DNA of 64,000 nt, taken from contig NZ_RDSR01000010.1 of NCBI RefSeq assembly GCF_003716325.1, positions 1-64,000 on the forward strand, written 5' to 3'. The stretch comes from Cryobacterium tepidiphilum (GTDB lineage: Bacteria; Actinomycetota; Actinomycetes; Actinomycetales; Microbacteriaceae). Numbering within the stretch: the stretch's first letter is position 1; every line of letters begins with the position of its first letter. Shown in pieces: positions 18,189-26,640 of this stretch. The notes beneath the pieces were generated by a model, which saw only the letters and a list, made by a program, of their open reading frames with translations, was not told where the DNA came from and ran no database searches. The translations under genes and the position numbers were made by a program.

Positions 18189-18194
18189 CAAACG

Positions 18195-19745
18195 GTGAGC
18201 CGATTCGCTGTGAGTGCCGAGCACGCCAGCGAGCTCGAAGTGCAGCTCGATTCCGGCATTATCCGAGGCGTCGCCGAGCGCGGCATCCGGGCCTGGCGCG
18301 GAATCCCCTACGCGGGCCCGGCGGGCGGCGAGAACCGGTTCCGGGCGCCCACACCGGTCGTGCCGTGGCAGGGCGTTCGCGATTGCACGACCTGGGGTCC
18401 CGTCGCCACGCAGCTGCACAAGGGGCAGTTCGTGGGCGCGCCCCCGCACATCCCGCAGGGCGAGGACTGCCTCAACCTCAACGTGCTCGCGCCCGACGAG
18501 CCGCGCGACCCGGACGTGCTGCGCCCGGTGATGGTCTTCATCCACGGCGGCGGCTACAGCGTCGGCTCGTCGCGGGAGGAGCCCCGGCGCGGTGAGGCGC
18601 TGGTCCGGTCCGGCGGCGTCGTCTACGTGAGCCTGAACTACCGGCTCGGCGGCCTCGGCTATCTCGACTTCACCCGCTACTCCACCCCGGGGCGTCCCTT
18701 CGACAGCAACCTCGGCCTCCGTGACCAGGTGGCGGCGCTTCGCTGGGTGCACGACAACATCCGCTCGTTCGGCGGCGATCCCGACGCCGTGACCCTGTTC
18801 GGGGAGTCCGCCGGCGGCAACGCCGTCACCACCCTGATGACGGTGCCCGCAGCGACCGGCCTCTTCCACCGGGCCATCGCCCAGAGCGCGTCTGCGAACG
18901 CCGTGTACGCGCCCGACATCACCGCCACCTGGGCGCGCGAATTCGTGGAGATCCTCCGCGGGCTCGTCGGCGACACCACAACGGATGCCGCGACACTGCT
19001 GGCGACGGCCAAGCCCGAGACCCTGGCTCTGGCCACCTCCCACCTGACCCTCCTCGCCCCCGACCGAGCGCCCGGCACGACGCCGCTCTGCCCGGTCATC
19101 GACGGGGACTTCCTTCCGGAACGGCCGCTGGACGCGTTCCGGGACGGCCGCGCCGAGCCGATCCCGTTGATCATCGGCACGAATGCCCGCGAGGGCTCGC
19201 TCTTCAGCGGCCGCATGGACATCCTGGCCACGACCCCGGAACGCATCCGGGCGATCTTCGCCAAGACCCCGCCGGAGGCGCGCCTGGCCATCTCCGCCCA
19301 CTACCCGGGGATCCCCGATCGTCCGGCAGCCCTCGACTTCGGCGGGGACTACTCGTTCTGGTACCCGAGCGTCAAGGTCGCCGAGAAGCACTCGCGCCAC
19401 GCCCCGGTCTGGTTCTACCGCTTCGATGCCGCGCCGCCGCTCGTGCGCCGCCTCGGCCTGGACGCCACGCACGGGCTGGAGATGTATCCGTTGTTCGACG
19501 GTCTCAACGGCTGGATGGGCCGGGGGATGACCCTTCTCGGCGGCCGACGGCTGTTCAAGTCGATCGGCGCCCGCATGCGCCGCTGGTGGCTCACCTTCGC
19601 CGAGACCGGGGAACCGGACCCGGAGTGGCCCCGGTACGACGAGAAGACCCGGGCGACTCTCATCATCGACAAGGCCGACCGCGTCGAACTCGACCCGTGG
19701 CGCGCGCGCAGGCGAGCATGGCGGGCGTTCGTCCCGCACATCTGA
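18195..19745 (+). CDS. Type B carboxylesterase/lipase family protein
   Basis: A 516-residue alpha/beta hydrolase of the carboxylesterase type B family. The oxyanion-hole motif HGGGY, the family signature EDCLNLNV and the nucleophile elbow GESAGG (Ser about residue 205) are present; the acid and histidine lie further on, with a His in DATHGLEM. No secretion signal is seen, so it is probably cytosolic and acts on small esters. It starts at GTG 18195, 6 nt after a -10 box. The downstream permease gene has its own promoter. Confidence 0.9.
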   Translation: MSRFAVSAEHASELEVQLDSGIIRGVAERGIRAWRGIPYAGPAGGENRFRAPTPVVPWQGVRDCTTWGPVATQLHKGQFVGAPPHIPQGEDCLNLNVLAPDEPRDPDVLRPVMVFIHGGGYSVGSSREEPRRGEALVRSGGVVYVSLNYRLGGLGYLDFTRYSTPGRPFDSNLGLRDQVAALRWVHDNIRSFGGDPDAVTLFGESAGGNAVTTLMTVPAATGLFHRAIAQSASANAVYAPDITATWAREFVEILRGLVGDTTTDAATLLATAKPETLALATSHLTLLAPDRAPGTTPLCPVIDGDFLPERPLDAFRDGRAEPIPLIIGTNAREGSLFSGRMDILATTPERIRAIFAKTPPEARLAISAHYPGIPDRPAALDFGGDYSFWYPSVKVAEKHSRHAPVWFYRFDAAPPLVRRLGLDATHGLEMYPLFDGLNGWMGRGMTLLGGRRLFKSIGARMRRWWLTFAETGEPDPEWPRYDEKTRATLIIDKADRVELDPWRARRRAWRAFVPHI

Positions 19746-19755
19746 GCAGGTCCCG

Positions 19756-19761
19756 TAGACT
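19756..19761 (+). promoter_or_regulatory. -10 box of the AzgA-like permease gene
   Basis: TAGACT; a transcript starting near 19768 would have a leader of about 38 nt containing GGGAGA before the ATT at 19806. Confidence 0.45.
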
Positions 19762-19805
19762 ATCTCCTTGGTAATCCGCTGAATTTCGCGCCCCGGGAGA
19801 ACATC

Positions 19806-21284
19806 ATTTCCAGCACTCAGACGCCTGCGTCGGCTCCGTCCACCGATTCCGGCACCGCCGGAAAGGTCGACCGCTTCTTCGAGATCACCCGTCGCGGGTC
19901 GACGTGGGGGCGTGAGGTGCGCGGCGGCCTGGTGACGTTCGTCACCATGGCCTACATCGTCATCCTGAACCCGCTGATCCTCGGCGGGTTCAGCGCCGAC
20001 CAGGCCGCCGTCGACGTCACCGGAGGATGGCTCCCCAACGCGCAGGTGGCCGCGGTCACGGCGCTCACCGCCGGCGTCATGACCATCCTGTTCGGGCTCG
20101 TCGCCCGCCTGCCCTTCGGGTTCGCCGCGGGCCTCGGCATCAACTCCTTCCTCGCCGCGAGCGTCGTCGGCGAACTGACCTGGGCCGAGGCGATGGGGCT
20201 CGTCGTCATCAACGGCCTCATCATCGTGCTGCTGTCCTCGACGGGCCTCCGCGCCATGATCTTCACCGCGGTGCCGCAGCAGCTGAAGCTCGCGATCACC
20301 GTGGGAATCGGCCTGTTCATCGCGTTCATCGGCCTCGTCGACTCCGGTTTCGTGCGTTCCAGCGGCCACCCCTCACCGCCCGTGCAGCTGGGCGAAAACG
20401 GATCCGTCGTGAGCCTGCCGACCACCGTCTTCGTGATCGGGCTCATCCTCATCGGCATCCTCATGGCCCGCCGGGTCAAGGCGGCACTCCTGATCGGCAT
20501 CGTGGCGACCACGATCATCGCCGTCATCCTCGAGGCGATCTTCAAGGTCGGCCCCTCGCTCGGCACCAATCCGAACGGCTGGAACCTGAACGCACCCGTG
20601 CTGCCGTCGTCGATCGTCGCCGTGCCCGACCTCAGCCTGCTGGGCCAGGTCAGCTTCGGCGCCTTCGACCGCATCGGCGTCCTCGCTGCGGTGATGCTCA
20701 TCTTCACCCTCGTCTTCACCAACTTCTTCGACGCAATGGGCACCATGACGGGCCTCGCGAACGAGGCCGGCCTCACCGACCAGAACGGCAACTTCCCGCG
20801 GCTGAAGTCGGCGCTGATCGTCGAGGGTGTCGGCGCCGTCGCCGGCGGCGCGGCATCCGCGTCGTCGAACACCGTCTTCATCGAGTCCGGCGCCGGCATC
20901 GGCGAAGGGGCGCGAACGGGCCTGGCCAACATGGTCACGGGTGTGCTGTTCCTGGCCGCCATGTTCTTCACACCGCTGACGCAGATCGTCCCGCTCGAGG
21001 TGGCCGGCGCGGCCCTCGTGATCGTGGGTGCGCTCATGGTCACCCAGATCCGCTACATCGACTTCGGCGACTTCTCCGTCGTGCTCCCGGTGTTCCTGAC
21101 GATCCTGATCATGCCGCTCACCTACTCCATCGCGAACGGCATCGGCGCGGGCTTCATCAGCTGGGTGCTGGTGCGGTCGTTCTCGGGCCGCGCGAAAGAA
21201 GTCAGTCCGCTGCTCTGGATCGTCGCCGTGGGCTTCCTGGTCTACTTCGTGCGCGGCCCCGTCCAGGCCCTGCTGGGCGGCTGA
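19806..21284 (+). CDS. NCS2 family adenine/guanine/hypoxanthine permease (AzgA-like), apparently with an ATT start
   Basis: About 492 residues with some 13-14 membrane helices. AzgA/PbuG-type hallmarks are visible: FGFAAGLGINSFLA, TNFFDAMGTMTG and ASSNTVFIESGAGIGEGARTG. The family N-terminus (VDRFFEITRRGSTWGREVRGG) is encoded in frame well upstream of the first GTG (19917). Between that GTG and the in-frame stop at 19743-19745 there is no ATG, GTG or TTG. ATT 19806, 5 nt after GGGAGA, is the best-placed start; ATC 19803 and CTG 19779 are alternatives. The protein imports purine bases by proton symport. Confidence 0.88.
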   Translation: MSSTQTPASAPSTDSGTAGKVDRFFEITRRGSTWGREVRGGLVTFVTMAYIVILNPLILGGFSADQAAVDVTGGWLPNAQVAAVTALTAGVMTILFGLVARLPFGFAAGLGINSFLAASVVGELTWAEAMGLVVINGLIIVLLSSTGLRAMIFTAVPQQLKLAITVGIGLFIAFIGLVDSGFVRSSGHPSPPVQLGENGSVVSLPTTVFVIGLILIGILMARRVKAALLIGIVATTIIAVILEAIFKVGPSLGTNPNGWNLNAPVLPSSIVAVPDLSLLGQVSFGAFDRIGVLAAVMLIFTLVFTNFFDAMGTMTGLANEAGLTDQNGNFPRLKSALIVEGVGAVAGGAASASSNTVFIESGAGIGEGARTGLANMVTGVLFLAAMFFTPLTQIVPLEVAGAALVIVGALMVTQIRYIDFGDFSVVLPVFLTILIMPLTYSIANGIGAGFISWVLVRSFSGRAKEVSPLLWIVAVGFLVYFVRGPVQALLGG

Positions 21285-21303
21285 TCACCGCCGACAACGG
21301 ATG

Positions 21304-21340
21304 CGAAAACGCCCTCCCGCGTTGCGGGAGGGCGTTTTCG
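21304..21340. terminator. Bidirectional terminator
   Basis: A perfect 17-bp stem around the loop GTT, between convergent genes. The left arm carries AAAA and the right arm TTTT, so it can act as an intrinsic terminator in both directions. Confidence 0.9.
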
Positions 21341-21350
21341 ATGCCGTCCG

Positions 21351-22988
21351 TTACAGGTTCACGTCGCCGGCGAGGTGCACCTGCACGCCGAGCTCGTGGA
21401 ACAGGGCGGCCTTGGCCCGGAGAGCCTTGTCGGCGGTCTCGGCGTCGGGTGCGTAGACCACCTGAACGTGGTTGGCCTTGTGGCGTGCCATCAGCTGGTC
21501 GCGGGAGACCCCGTCGAGCACGGCGTGCATGATGGGCCACTGCGGGTCGGTCGCGTTCAGGCGCCGTTGGGTCTCCTCGTCGGGCAGCTCGACGACATGG
21601 CCGCGCCCGAGGTCGACGTGGAGCACGCCGTCCATCACGAACACGCGCGACCAGACGATCTCGCCCGGCTTCGAGACGCCCGAGAGGGTGCCGCCGCCGC
21701 GGGGGAAGAAGTGCGGCACCTGTCGCATGCTGTAGCTCTTGTCGTAGCCGCCGTTGTGCGAGGCGGGCACGGCGCCGGAGATCTCGAAGACCCACACGAA
21801 CTCGCCGTCGTACTCCTCGCCCCAGCGCACATCGTGCAGCGTGTTGGCCGGGTCGAGCCCCATGGCGGTCCAGATGCGGTTGGTCACCAGTGCGTCGACG
21901 GCCACGCCCTCGTCCACCTCGTTGAAGTGGGGGAGCGCCTGCCCGGCGTAGAGCTCCCGGCTGCCGTCGCGCGAGAGCACCGGCGGGCGCTGCACGTTGT
22001 TCAGGAGTCCCTCGGCGAGGTCGCTCGCCGGCACGAGGTCCTTGAGGCCCTGCTGGTACTGGATGCCGACCGCGTCGAGTCCGAAGTCGTCCGCGATGCG
22101 GAGCGCCGCGATGTACATCGCGAACTGGCTGTGCACCTGGGCGGGCGTGAGCTCGGTCGCGTCGTCGGCGCCGAAGTGGAAGGTGAAGCCGACGCCGTCG
22201 AGCCAGGCGCGCACGGCATCCGCTTCGTCGTCGGTCACCTTCAGCATCTCCGCGTACAGGGCGCTCTGCGACAGGCGCTCTTTGTAGATGCCGAGCGGGT
22301 TGAGCAGCTCGTCGTCGATGATGGCGTTGTACATGCCCATGCAACCCTCGTCGAACACGCCGATGATGGCCTTCTCACGCTTGAGCTGGCGGGCGAGGGC
22401 GACGCCGAGCTCGACCTCGGGGGCGGCCGGGTCGAGCGCCGGCAGGTCGCGCACGTGGCTCTGGTCGTGCTCGATGATGCCGGTCTCGAGCCACGATTTC
22501 AGCTTTCCGAGTGCCCAGTCGTCGCTGAAGTCCTTGCTCCAGAGCGCCGAATAGCGGATGCCGGCCTTGGTCAGGCTGCCGGTCAGGTTCAGGAGGCCCA
22601 CGAGACCCGGGAAGTCGCCCGCCCAGTTGGCGACGACGAGGATCGGCCCCTCGTGGCTGCGCAGCCCGGCCAGCACGTGGTGACTGTACTGCCACACCGC
22701 TTCGACGACGACGAGGGGTGCGTCCAACGGGATGTCCTTGAACACCTCGATGCCCATGCGCTGGCTGTCGATGAAACCGTGGCCCTTCACGGCGTCGACG
22801 TCGTGACCCCGGCGCACCTCCCAGCCGAGGCTCCGGACCGCGGTGGAGAAGTCGGACTCGAGCTGCTGCTGGGTCGGCCAGCTGGTCTCGTTGGCGACGG
22901 GCCGCAGGTCGCCGCTGGCAACGGTGTAGACGGTCTTGTCCGGCGCCGGTGCCGGACGCTTCTCGGCGGGGAGGGCGTAGCTGGTCAT
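21351..22988 (-). CDS. L-fucose/L-arabinose isomerase family protein
   Basis: A 545-residue protein of the fucose/arabinose isomerase fold, which interconverts aldoses and ketoses using a divalent metal. Visible features include GVFDEGCMGMYNAIIDDELLN and later acidic and His residues that can bind metal. The exact sugar is unclear because it differs from classical FucI and AraA. ATG 22988 was chosen as the first Met after the operator. It lies 89 nt downstream of a LacI-family gene, with a near-perfect palindrome between, so it is probably that regulator's target. No kinase or transporter for the sugar is adjacent. Confidence 0.75.
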   Translation of the reverse strand: MTSYALPAEKRPAPAPDKTVYTVASGDLRPVANETSWPTQQQLESDFSTAVRSLGWEVRRGHDVDAVKGHGFIDSQRMGIEVFKDIPLDAPLVVVEAVWQYSHHVLAGLRSHEGPILVVANWAGDFPGLVGLLNLTGSLTKAGIRYSALWSKDFSDDWALGKLKSWLETGIIEHDQSHVRDLPALDPAAPEVELGVALARQLKREKAIIGVFDEGCMGMYNAIIDDELLNPLGIYKERLSQSALYAEMLKVTDDEADAVRAWLDGVGFTFHFGADDATELTPAQVHSQFAMYIAALRIADDFGLDAVGIQYQQGLKDLVPASDLAEGLLNNVQRPPVLSRDGSRELYAGQALPHFNEVDEGVAVDALVTNRIWTAMGLDPANTLHDVRWGEEYDGEFVWVFEISGAVPASHNGGYDKSYSMRQVPHFFPRGGGTLSGVSKPGEIVWSRVFVMDGVLHVDLGRGHVVELPDEETQRRLNATDPQWPIMHAVLDGVSRDQLMARHKANHVQVVYAPDAETADKALRAKAALFHELGVQVHLAGDVNL

Positions 22989-23026
22989 GCGTGCTCTGCT
23001 TTCTGCTGGGTCGATAGCAGAAGCGT

Positions 23027-23046
23027 CGCAGAAATCGATTTCAGCG
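23027..23046. promoter_or_regulatory. LacI-type operator
   Basis: CGCAGAAATCGATTTCAGCG is a 20-bp palindrome with one mismatched pair and a perfect 12-bp core around a central CG step, as in LacI/GalR operators. It lies between the LacI regulator stop and the isomerase start. Confidence 0.7.
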
Positions 23047-23077
23047 TCAAGCTCCCCGGGTGCCCTGCCTCGTGTGT

Positions 23078-24037
23078 TCAACGTTCGTTGCTGAGCACGA
23101 CCGTGCGTGGTGGCTCCTCGTCGCCGTTGATGCGCTCGAGCAGCATGCGCGCGGCCGTCTCGCCGAGGCGCCGGGCCGGCAGCGGGACGATCGAGATCCC
23201 GATCGGTGCGAGGGTCGGGAACGGGAGGTCCCCGAAACTGGCGATGCCGATCCCGGCCGTGGCGCGGCCGTTCTCGAAGAGCACCTGCAGGGCCCCGACG
23301 CTCATCAGATTGTTCGCCACGAACACGGCGTCGGGTGGAACCGGAAGGGCCAGCAACTCCGACATGGCCCGGCGGCCGCCCCCCACCCGGAAGTCGGCGT
23401 GGCGAAGGTATGGCCCCGGAATGCCGCCGCGCGCCCGCACGGTCTCCTCCCAGCCGGCCGCGCGCTCCCGGGCGGTCGCCACATCCGCCGGCCCGGTGAT
23501 GCAGGCGACGATGCTGTGGCCGCGCTCGTACAGGGCCGTGGTTGCGGCGCGTCCGCCGCCGATGTTGTCGACGAGCACGGTGTCGACCTCGACCCCGAGC
23601 GGTGCCCGGTCCACTGCCACCACCGGGCGGCCCCGCTCGGTGTGCCGATCCACGTCGGCCTGGTCGCCCGCGGTGGCGAGGATGATGCCTGCCATGTTCT
23701 CGGACGCCGCGATGTCGAGGTAGCGCGCCTCCTTCACCGGGTCGTCGTCGGTGTTGCAGAGGACCACCGAGTAGCCGGCCGCCTGCGCGACGTCTTCGAC
23801 GCCGCGCGCCATGGCGGTGAAGAACGGGTTCTCGATGTCGGGGATGACCAGGGCGATCACCACCGAGCTCTGCATTCGGAGGGAGCGCGCGGTGCGGCTG
23901 GGCGTGAACGACAGCTGCTCGGCGGCGTCGCGCACCAGCCGGGCCTTCTCCGGCGACACGTTCACGCCGTTGAGCACGCGGGACACGGTGGCGGGGGAGA
24001 CGCCGGCGAGCGCCGCAACCTCATAGATGGTCGGCAT
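23078..24037 (-). CDS. LacI family transcriptional regulator
   Basis: A 319-residue LacI/GalR repressor. The N-terminal helix-turn-helix and hinge (IYEVAALAGVSPATVSRVLNG, residues about 3-23) are canonical, followed by a periplasmic-binding-protein-like sugar domain. ATG 24037 has AAGGA upstream. It lies just upstream of the isomerase-like gene on the same strand with an operator between, pointing to control of sugar use by an inducer that cannot be named from the sequence. Confidence 0.92.
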   Translation of the reverse strand: MPTIYEVAALAGVSPATVSRVLNGVNVSPEKARLVRDAAEQLSFTPSRTARSLRMQSSVVIALVIPDIENPFFTAMARGVEDVAQAAGYSVVLCNTDDDPVKEARYLDIAASENMAGIILATAGDQADVDRHTERGRPVVAVDRAPLGVEVDTVLVDNIGGGRAATTALYERGHSIVACITGPADVATARERAAGWEETVRARGGIPGPYLRHADFRVGGGRRAMSELLALPVPPDAVFVANNLMSVGALQVLFENGRATAGIGIASFGDLPFPTLAPIGISIVPLPARRLGETAARMLLERINGDEEPPRTVVLSNER

Positions 24038-24121
24038 CGGGTCCTTGCGGTGATTAGGGGAACGGCAGGGCGGGGTCGCGGTCGGCCGCCACCTCGACGC
24101 TCACCTTACAGCGCCACAGAT

Positions 24122-24127
24122 TAGGCT
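24122..24127 (+). promoter_or_regulatory. -10 box of aspA
   Basis: TAGGCT, giving a short leader with GGAG before GTG 24164. Confidence 0.4.
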
Positions 24128-24163
24128 GGAGGGGTCCTACATCCCCCAGGCGACGGAGCCAGT

Positions 24164-25678
24164 GTGTCAACGAAAGCGTCAGATCTGTCCACTTCAAGCG
24201 ACGGGGAAACCCCCGAGGTCTTCGACAAGCAGGAGGCGGTGGCCGTCACGCCGGGTTTCCGCGTCGAGAGCGACTCGCTCGGACCGCTGGAGGTTCCGGA
24301 GGACGCGTACTGGGGCGTGCACACCAAGCGGGCGATGGACAACTTCCCGATCGCCAAGCGGCCCATCTCCGTCTACCCGGACTTCATCACCGCGCTCGCA
24401 TCGGTGAAGCAGGCGTGCGCGCGCGCCAACGAGGAGATCGGCGCTCTCTCGGCCGAGAAGGCCGGCTGGATCGACGCCGCCTGCCAGGAGATCATCGACG
24501 GGCAGCACCACGAGCAGTTCGTGGTCGGCGTCATCCAGGGCGGCGCTGGCACGTCGACGAACATGAACGCCAACGAGGTCATCTGCAACCTCGCGCTGGA
24601 GCGCGCCGGTTTCGCGAAGGGCCGGTACGACGTGCTCAGCCCGCTCGACCACGTAAACCGGAGCCAGTCCACCAACGACACGTACCCCACCTCGATCAAG
24701 ATCGCGCTGTCGTTCTCGCTGCAGAACCTGCTCACCGAACTCAAGGCGCTGCAGGGCGCGTTCTCGGAGAAGGCCGTGCAGTTCGAGCACGTGCTGAAGG
24801 TCGGCCGCACCCAGCTGCAGGACGCGGTGCCGATGACGCTCGGCCAGGAGTTCCACGGGTTCGCGACGACGCTCGGTGAGGACTACGACCGTCTCACCGA
24901 GACCATCTGGCTGCTCGCCGAGATCAACCTCGGCGCTACGGCCATCGGCACGGGCATCACGACCGACCCCGGATACGCGGCTGCCGCCATCCGTCATCTC
25001 AACGAGATCACCGGGCTCAGCCTCGTGACCGCACCCGACCTCATCGAGTCGACGAGCGACGCCGGCAGCTTCATGTCGTTCAGCGCCAACCTCAAGCGCA
25101 GCGCCATCAAGCTCTCGAAGATCTGCAACGACCTGCGACTGCTGTCGTCGGGCCCGCAGGCGGGACTCGGCGAGATCAACCTCCCGCCCAAGCAGGCCGG
25201 ATCGAGCATCATGCCCGGCAAGGTCAACCCCGTCATCCCCGAGGTCGTCAACCAGGTGGCGTTCGCCGTGGCCGGGTCGGATGTGACGGTCACGATGGCC
25301 GCCGAGGGCGGGCAGCTGCAGCTGAACGCCTTCGAGCCCGTCATCGCACACTCCCTGCTGCAGAGCCTCACCTGGATGACGCAGGCCATGTGGACCCTCA
25401 GGGTGAACTGCATCGAGGGGATCACGGCCAACGAGGACCGCCTGCAGTCGATGGTGGGCTCGAGTGTCGGCGTGATCACCGCCCTGATCCCGCACATCGG
25501 CTACTCCGCGGCCGCCGCCCTCGCCAAGACCGCACTCTTGACCGGCCGGAACGTCGCCGACCTCGTCGTCGAGGCGAGGCTGATGAGCCGGGAGGACGTC
25601 ATGCGTGAGCTCGAGCCGGCGCGGCTTTCGGGTGTCGTGGCGAGCCCGGCGACGAGCTCGGTGCCCATCATCGAGTAG
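24164..25678 (+). CDS. aspA: Aspartate ammonia-lyase
   Basis: Converts L-aspartate to fumarate and ammonia; cytosolic tetramer of the fumarase/aspartase superfamily; 504 residues. The superfamily signature GSSIMPGKVNP occurs at about residue 346 with its catalytic serine, and the family pieces GGAGTSTNMNANEV and NRSQSTNDTYPTS are present. These favour aspartase over fumarase, which it otherwise resembles. It starts at GTG 24164 with GGAG 5 nt upstream; the first 35 residues are a non-conserved extension. Confidence 0.92.
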   Translation: MSTKASDLSTSSDGETPEVFDKQEAVAVTPGFRVESDSLGPLEVPEDAYWGVHTKRAMDNFPIAKRPISVYPDFITALASVKQACARANEEIGALSAEKAGWIDAACQEIIDGQHHEQFVVGVIQGGAGTSTNMNANEVICNLALERAGFAKGRYDVLSPLDHVNRSQSTNDTYPTSIKIALSFSLQNLLTELKALQGAFSEKAVQFEHVLKVGRTQLQDAVPMTLGQEFHGFATTLGEDYDRLTETIWLLAEINLGATAIGTGITTDPGYAAAAIRHLNEITGLSLVTAPDLIESTSDAGSFMSFSANLKRSAIKLSKICNDLRLLSSGPQAGLGEINLPPKQAGSSIMPGKVNPVIPEVVNQVAFAVAGSDVTVTMAAEGGQLQLNAFEPVIAHSLLQSLTWMTQAMWTLRVNCIEGITANEDRLQSMVGSSVGVITALIPHIGYSAAAALAKTALLTGRNVADLVVEARLMSREDVMRELEPARLSGVVASPATSSVPIIE

Positions 25679-25728
25679 CGGATCGCGGCGGCGAGCCGGC
25701 GCCACGTGGATGGCACGGGGCGGGTCCG

Positions 25729-26586
25729 TCAGATCTCGCGGCAGTGGATCGTGAGCATGCCGATCTTGTCGATGGACACCGTGACCGTCGCGCCGTCGCG
25801 CAGGAAGACCGGGGGTTTCCGGCTGTAGCCGGCGCCGCCGGGGCTGCCCGTGGAGATCAGGGTGCCCGGGAGGAGCGTGGAGGTCGTCGACAGCAGGGCG
25901 ATGATCTCGGCGACGGTGCGCACCATGTCGCCGCTGGAGGCATCCTGCAGCAGGCGCCCGTCGACGTGGGTGGTGAGCCACACGTCCTGCGGGTCCCCGA
26001 TCTCATCCGCTGTGACGACGACGGGCCCGGTGGGCGTGAACCCGTCGAACGACTTGCACCGGGACCACTGCGCCTCGGAGAACTGCAGGTCGCGGGCCGT
26101 GATGTCGTTCACGACGGTGTAGCCGAAGACGTGGTCGAGCGCCCGCGAGACCGGCACGTTGCGCGCGGCCCGCCCGATGATCACCCCGAGCTCGGCCTCG
26201 TAGTCCACCTGCTTCGCCAGGTCGCTGGGCCAGGTCACCGTCGATTCGTGCCCGGTGAGCGAATTCGGCCAGAGCGAGAAGACGGTCATCGCCGTCTCTG
26301 AGCGGAGCTTCAGCTCGCTGGCGTGCGCCGCGTAGTTCGCCCCGACCGCGATGATGGCGGGCGGCCGGAGAACGGCAGAGGCGTGGCGCAGCCCCTCCAG
26401 CGGGCGGAGCGCCGCGGGCGCGAGGGTGCGCACGGCGACGAGGGCTTCCGGGCCGCGCTCGATGAGATCCTGCAGGTCACGCGGCGCATCGTGCATCACC
26501 TCGTCGAGGAAGAACGCCTCGTCGTCGGCGACGACGGCCAGGCGCGGTGTGGAGTCACCGTCGACCCTGAGGTGCGCAAGCTTCAC
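25729..26586 (-). CDS. Fumarylacetoacetate hydrolase family protein
   Basis: A 285-residue FAH-family enzyme acting on C-C or C-O bonds of 2-oxo acids in catabolism. The metal site is visible in DYEAELGVIIGR (Glu, Glu) and the following Asp in VVNDITARDLQ; SKSFDGF-type active-site residues appear as CKSFDGFTPTGP. It starts at GTG 26586 with a TAGGGT box 6 nt upstream. It diverges from an FAD-linked oxidase across 54 bp. The substrate could be an acylpyruvate or a 2-keto-3-deoxysugar acid; the sequence does not decide. Confidence 0.9.
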   Translation of the reverse strand: MKLAHLRVDGDSTPRLAVVADDEAFFLDEVMHDAPRDLQDLIERGPEALVAVRTLAPAALRPLEGLRHASAVLRPPAIIAVGANYAAHASELKLRSETAMTVFSLWPNSLTGHESTVTWPSDLAKQVDYEAELGVIIGRAARNVPVSRALDHVFGYTVVNDITARDLQFSEAQWSRCKSFDGFTPTGPVVVTADEIGDPQDVWLTTHVDGRLLQDASSGDMVRTVAEIIALLSTTSTLLPGTLISTGSPGGAGYSRKPPVFLRDGATVTVSIDKIGMLTIHCREI

Positions 26587-26592
26587 GCCTCC

Positions 26593-26598
26593 ACCCTA
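26593..26598 (-). promoter_or_regulatory. -10 box of the FAH-family gene, leaderless layout
   Basis: TAGGGT on the minus strand, 6 nt before GTG 26586. Confidence 0.5.
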
Positions 26599-26628
26599 GC
26601 CTCGGGCCTGCCGGGCCGCCCGGCCGGT

Positions 26629-26634
26629 TACCCT
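26629..26634 (+). promoter_or_regulatory. -10 box of the FAD-linked oxidase, leaderless layout
   Basis: TACCCT, then 6 nt, then GTG 26641. Together with the box at 26593 it makes a compact divergent promoter pair. Confidence 0.5.
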
Positions 26635-26640
26635 TGCCGT

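Noticed and set aside
16812-20369. A 1185-codon minus-strand open frame covering the uracil permease and the region opposite the esterase
   Set aside because: Only the last 425 codons encode a recognisable protein, with a strong ribosome-binding site at ATG 18089. The upstream part is antisense to the intact carboxylesterase and has no protein-like composition.
19917-21284. Start of the AzgA-like permease at GTG 19917
   Set aside because: It would remove the conserved N-terminal segment that is encoded in frame just upstream, and it has no ribosome-binding site.
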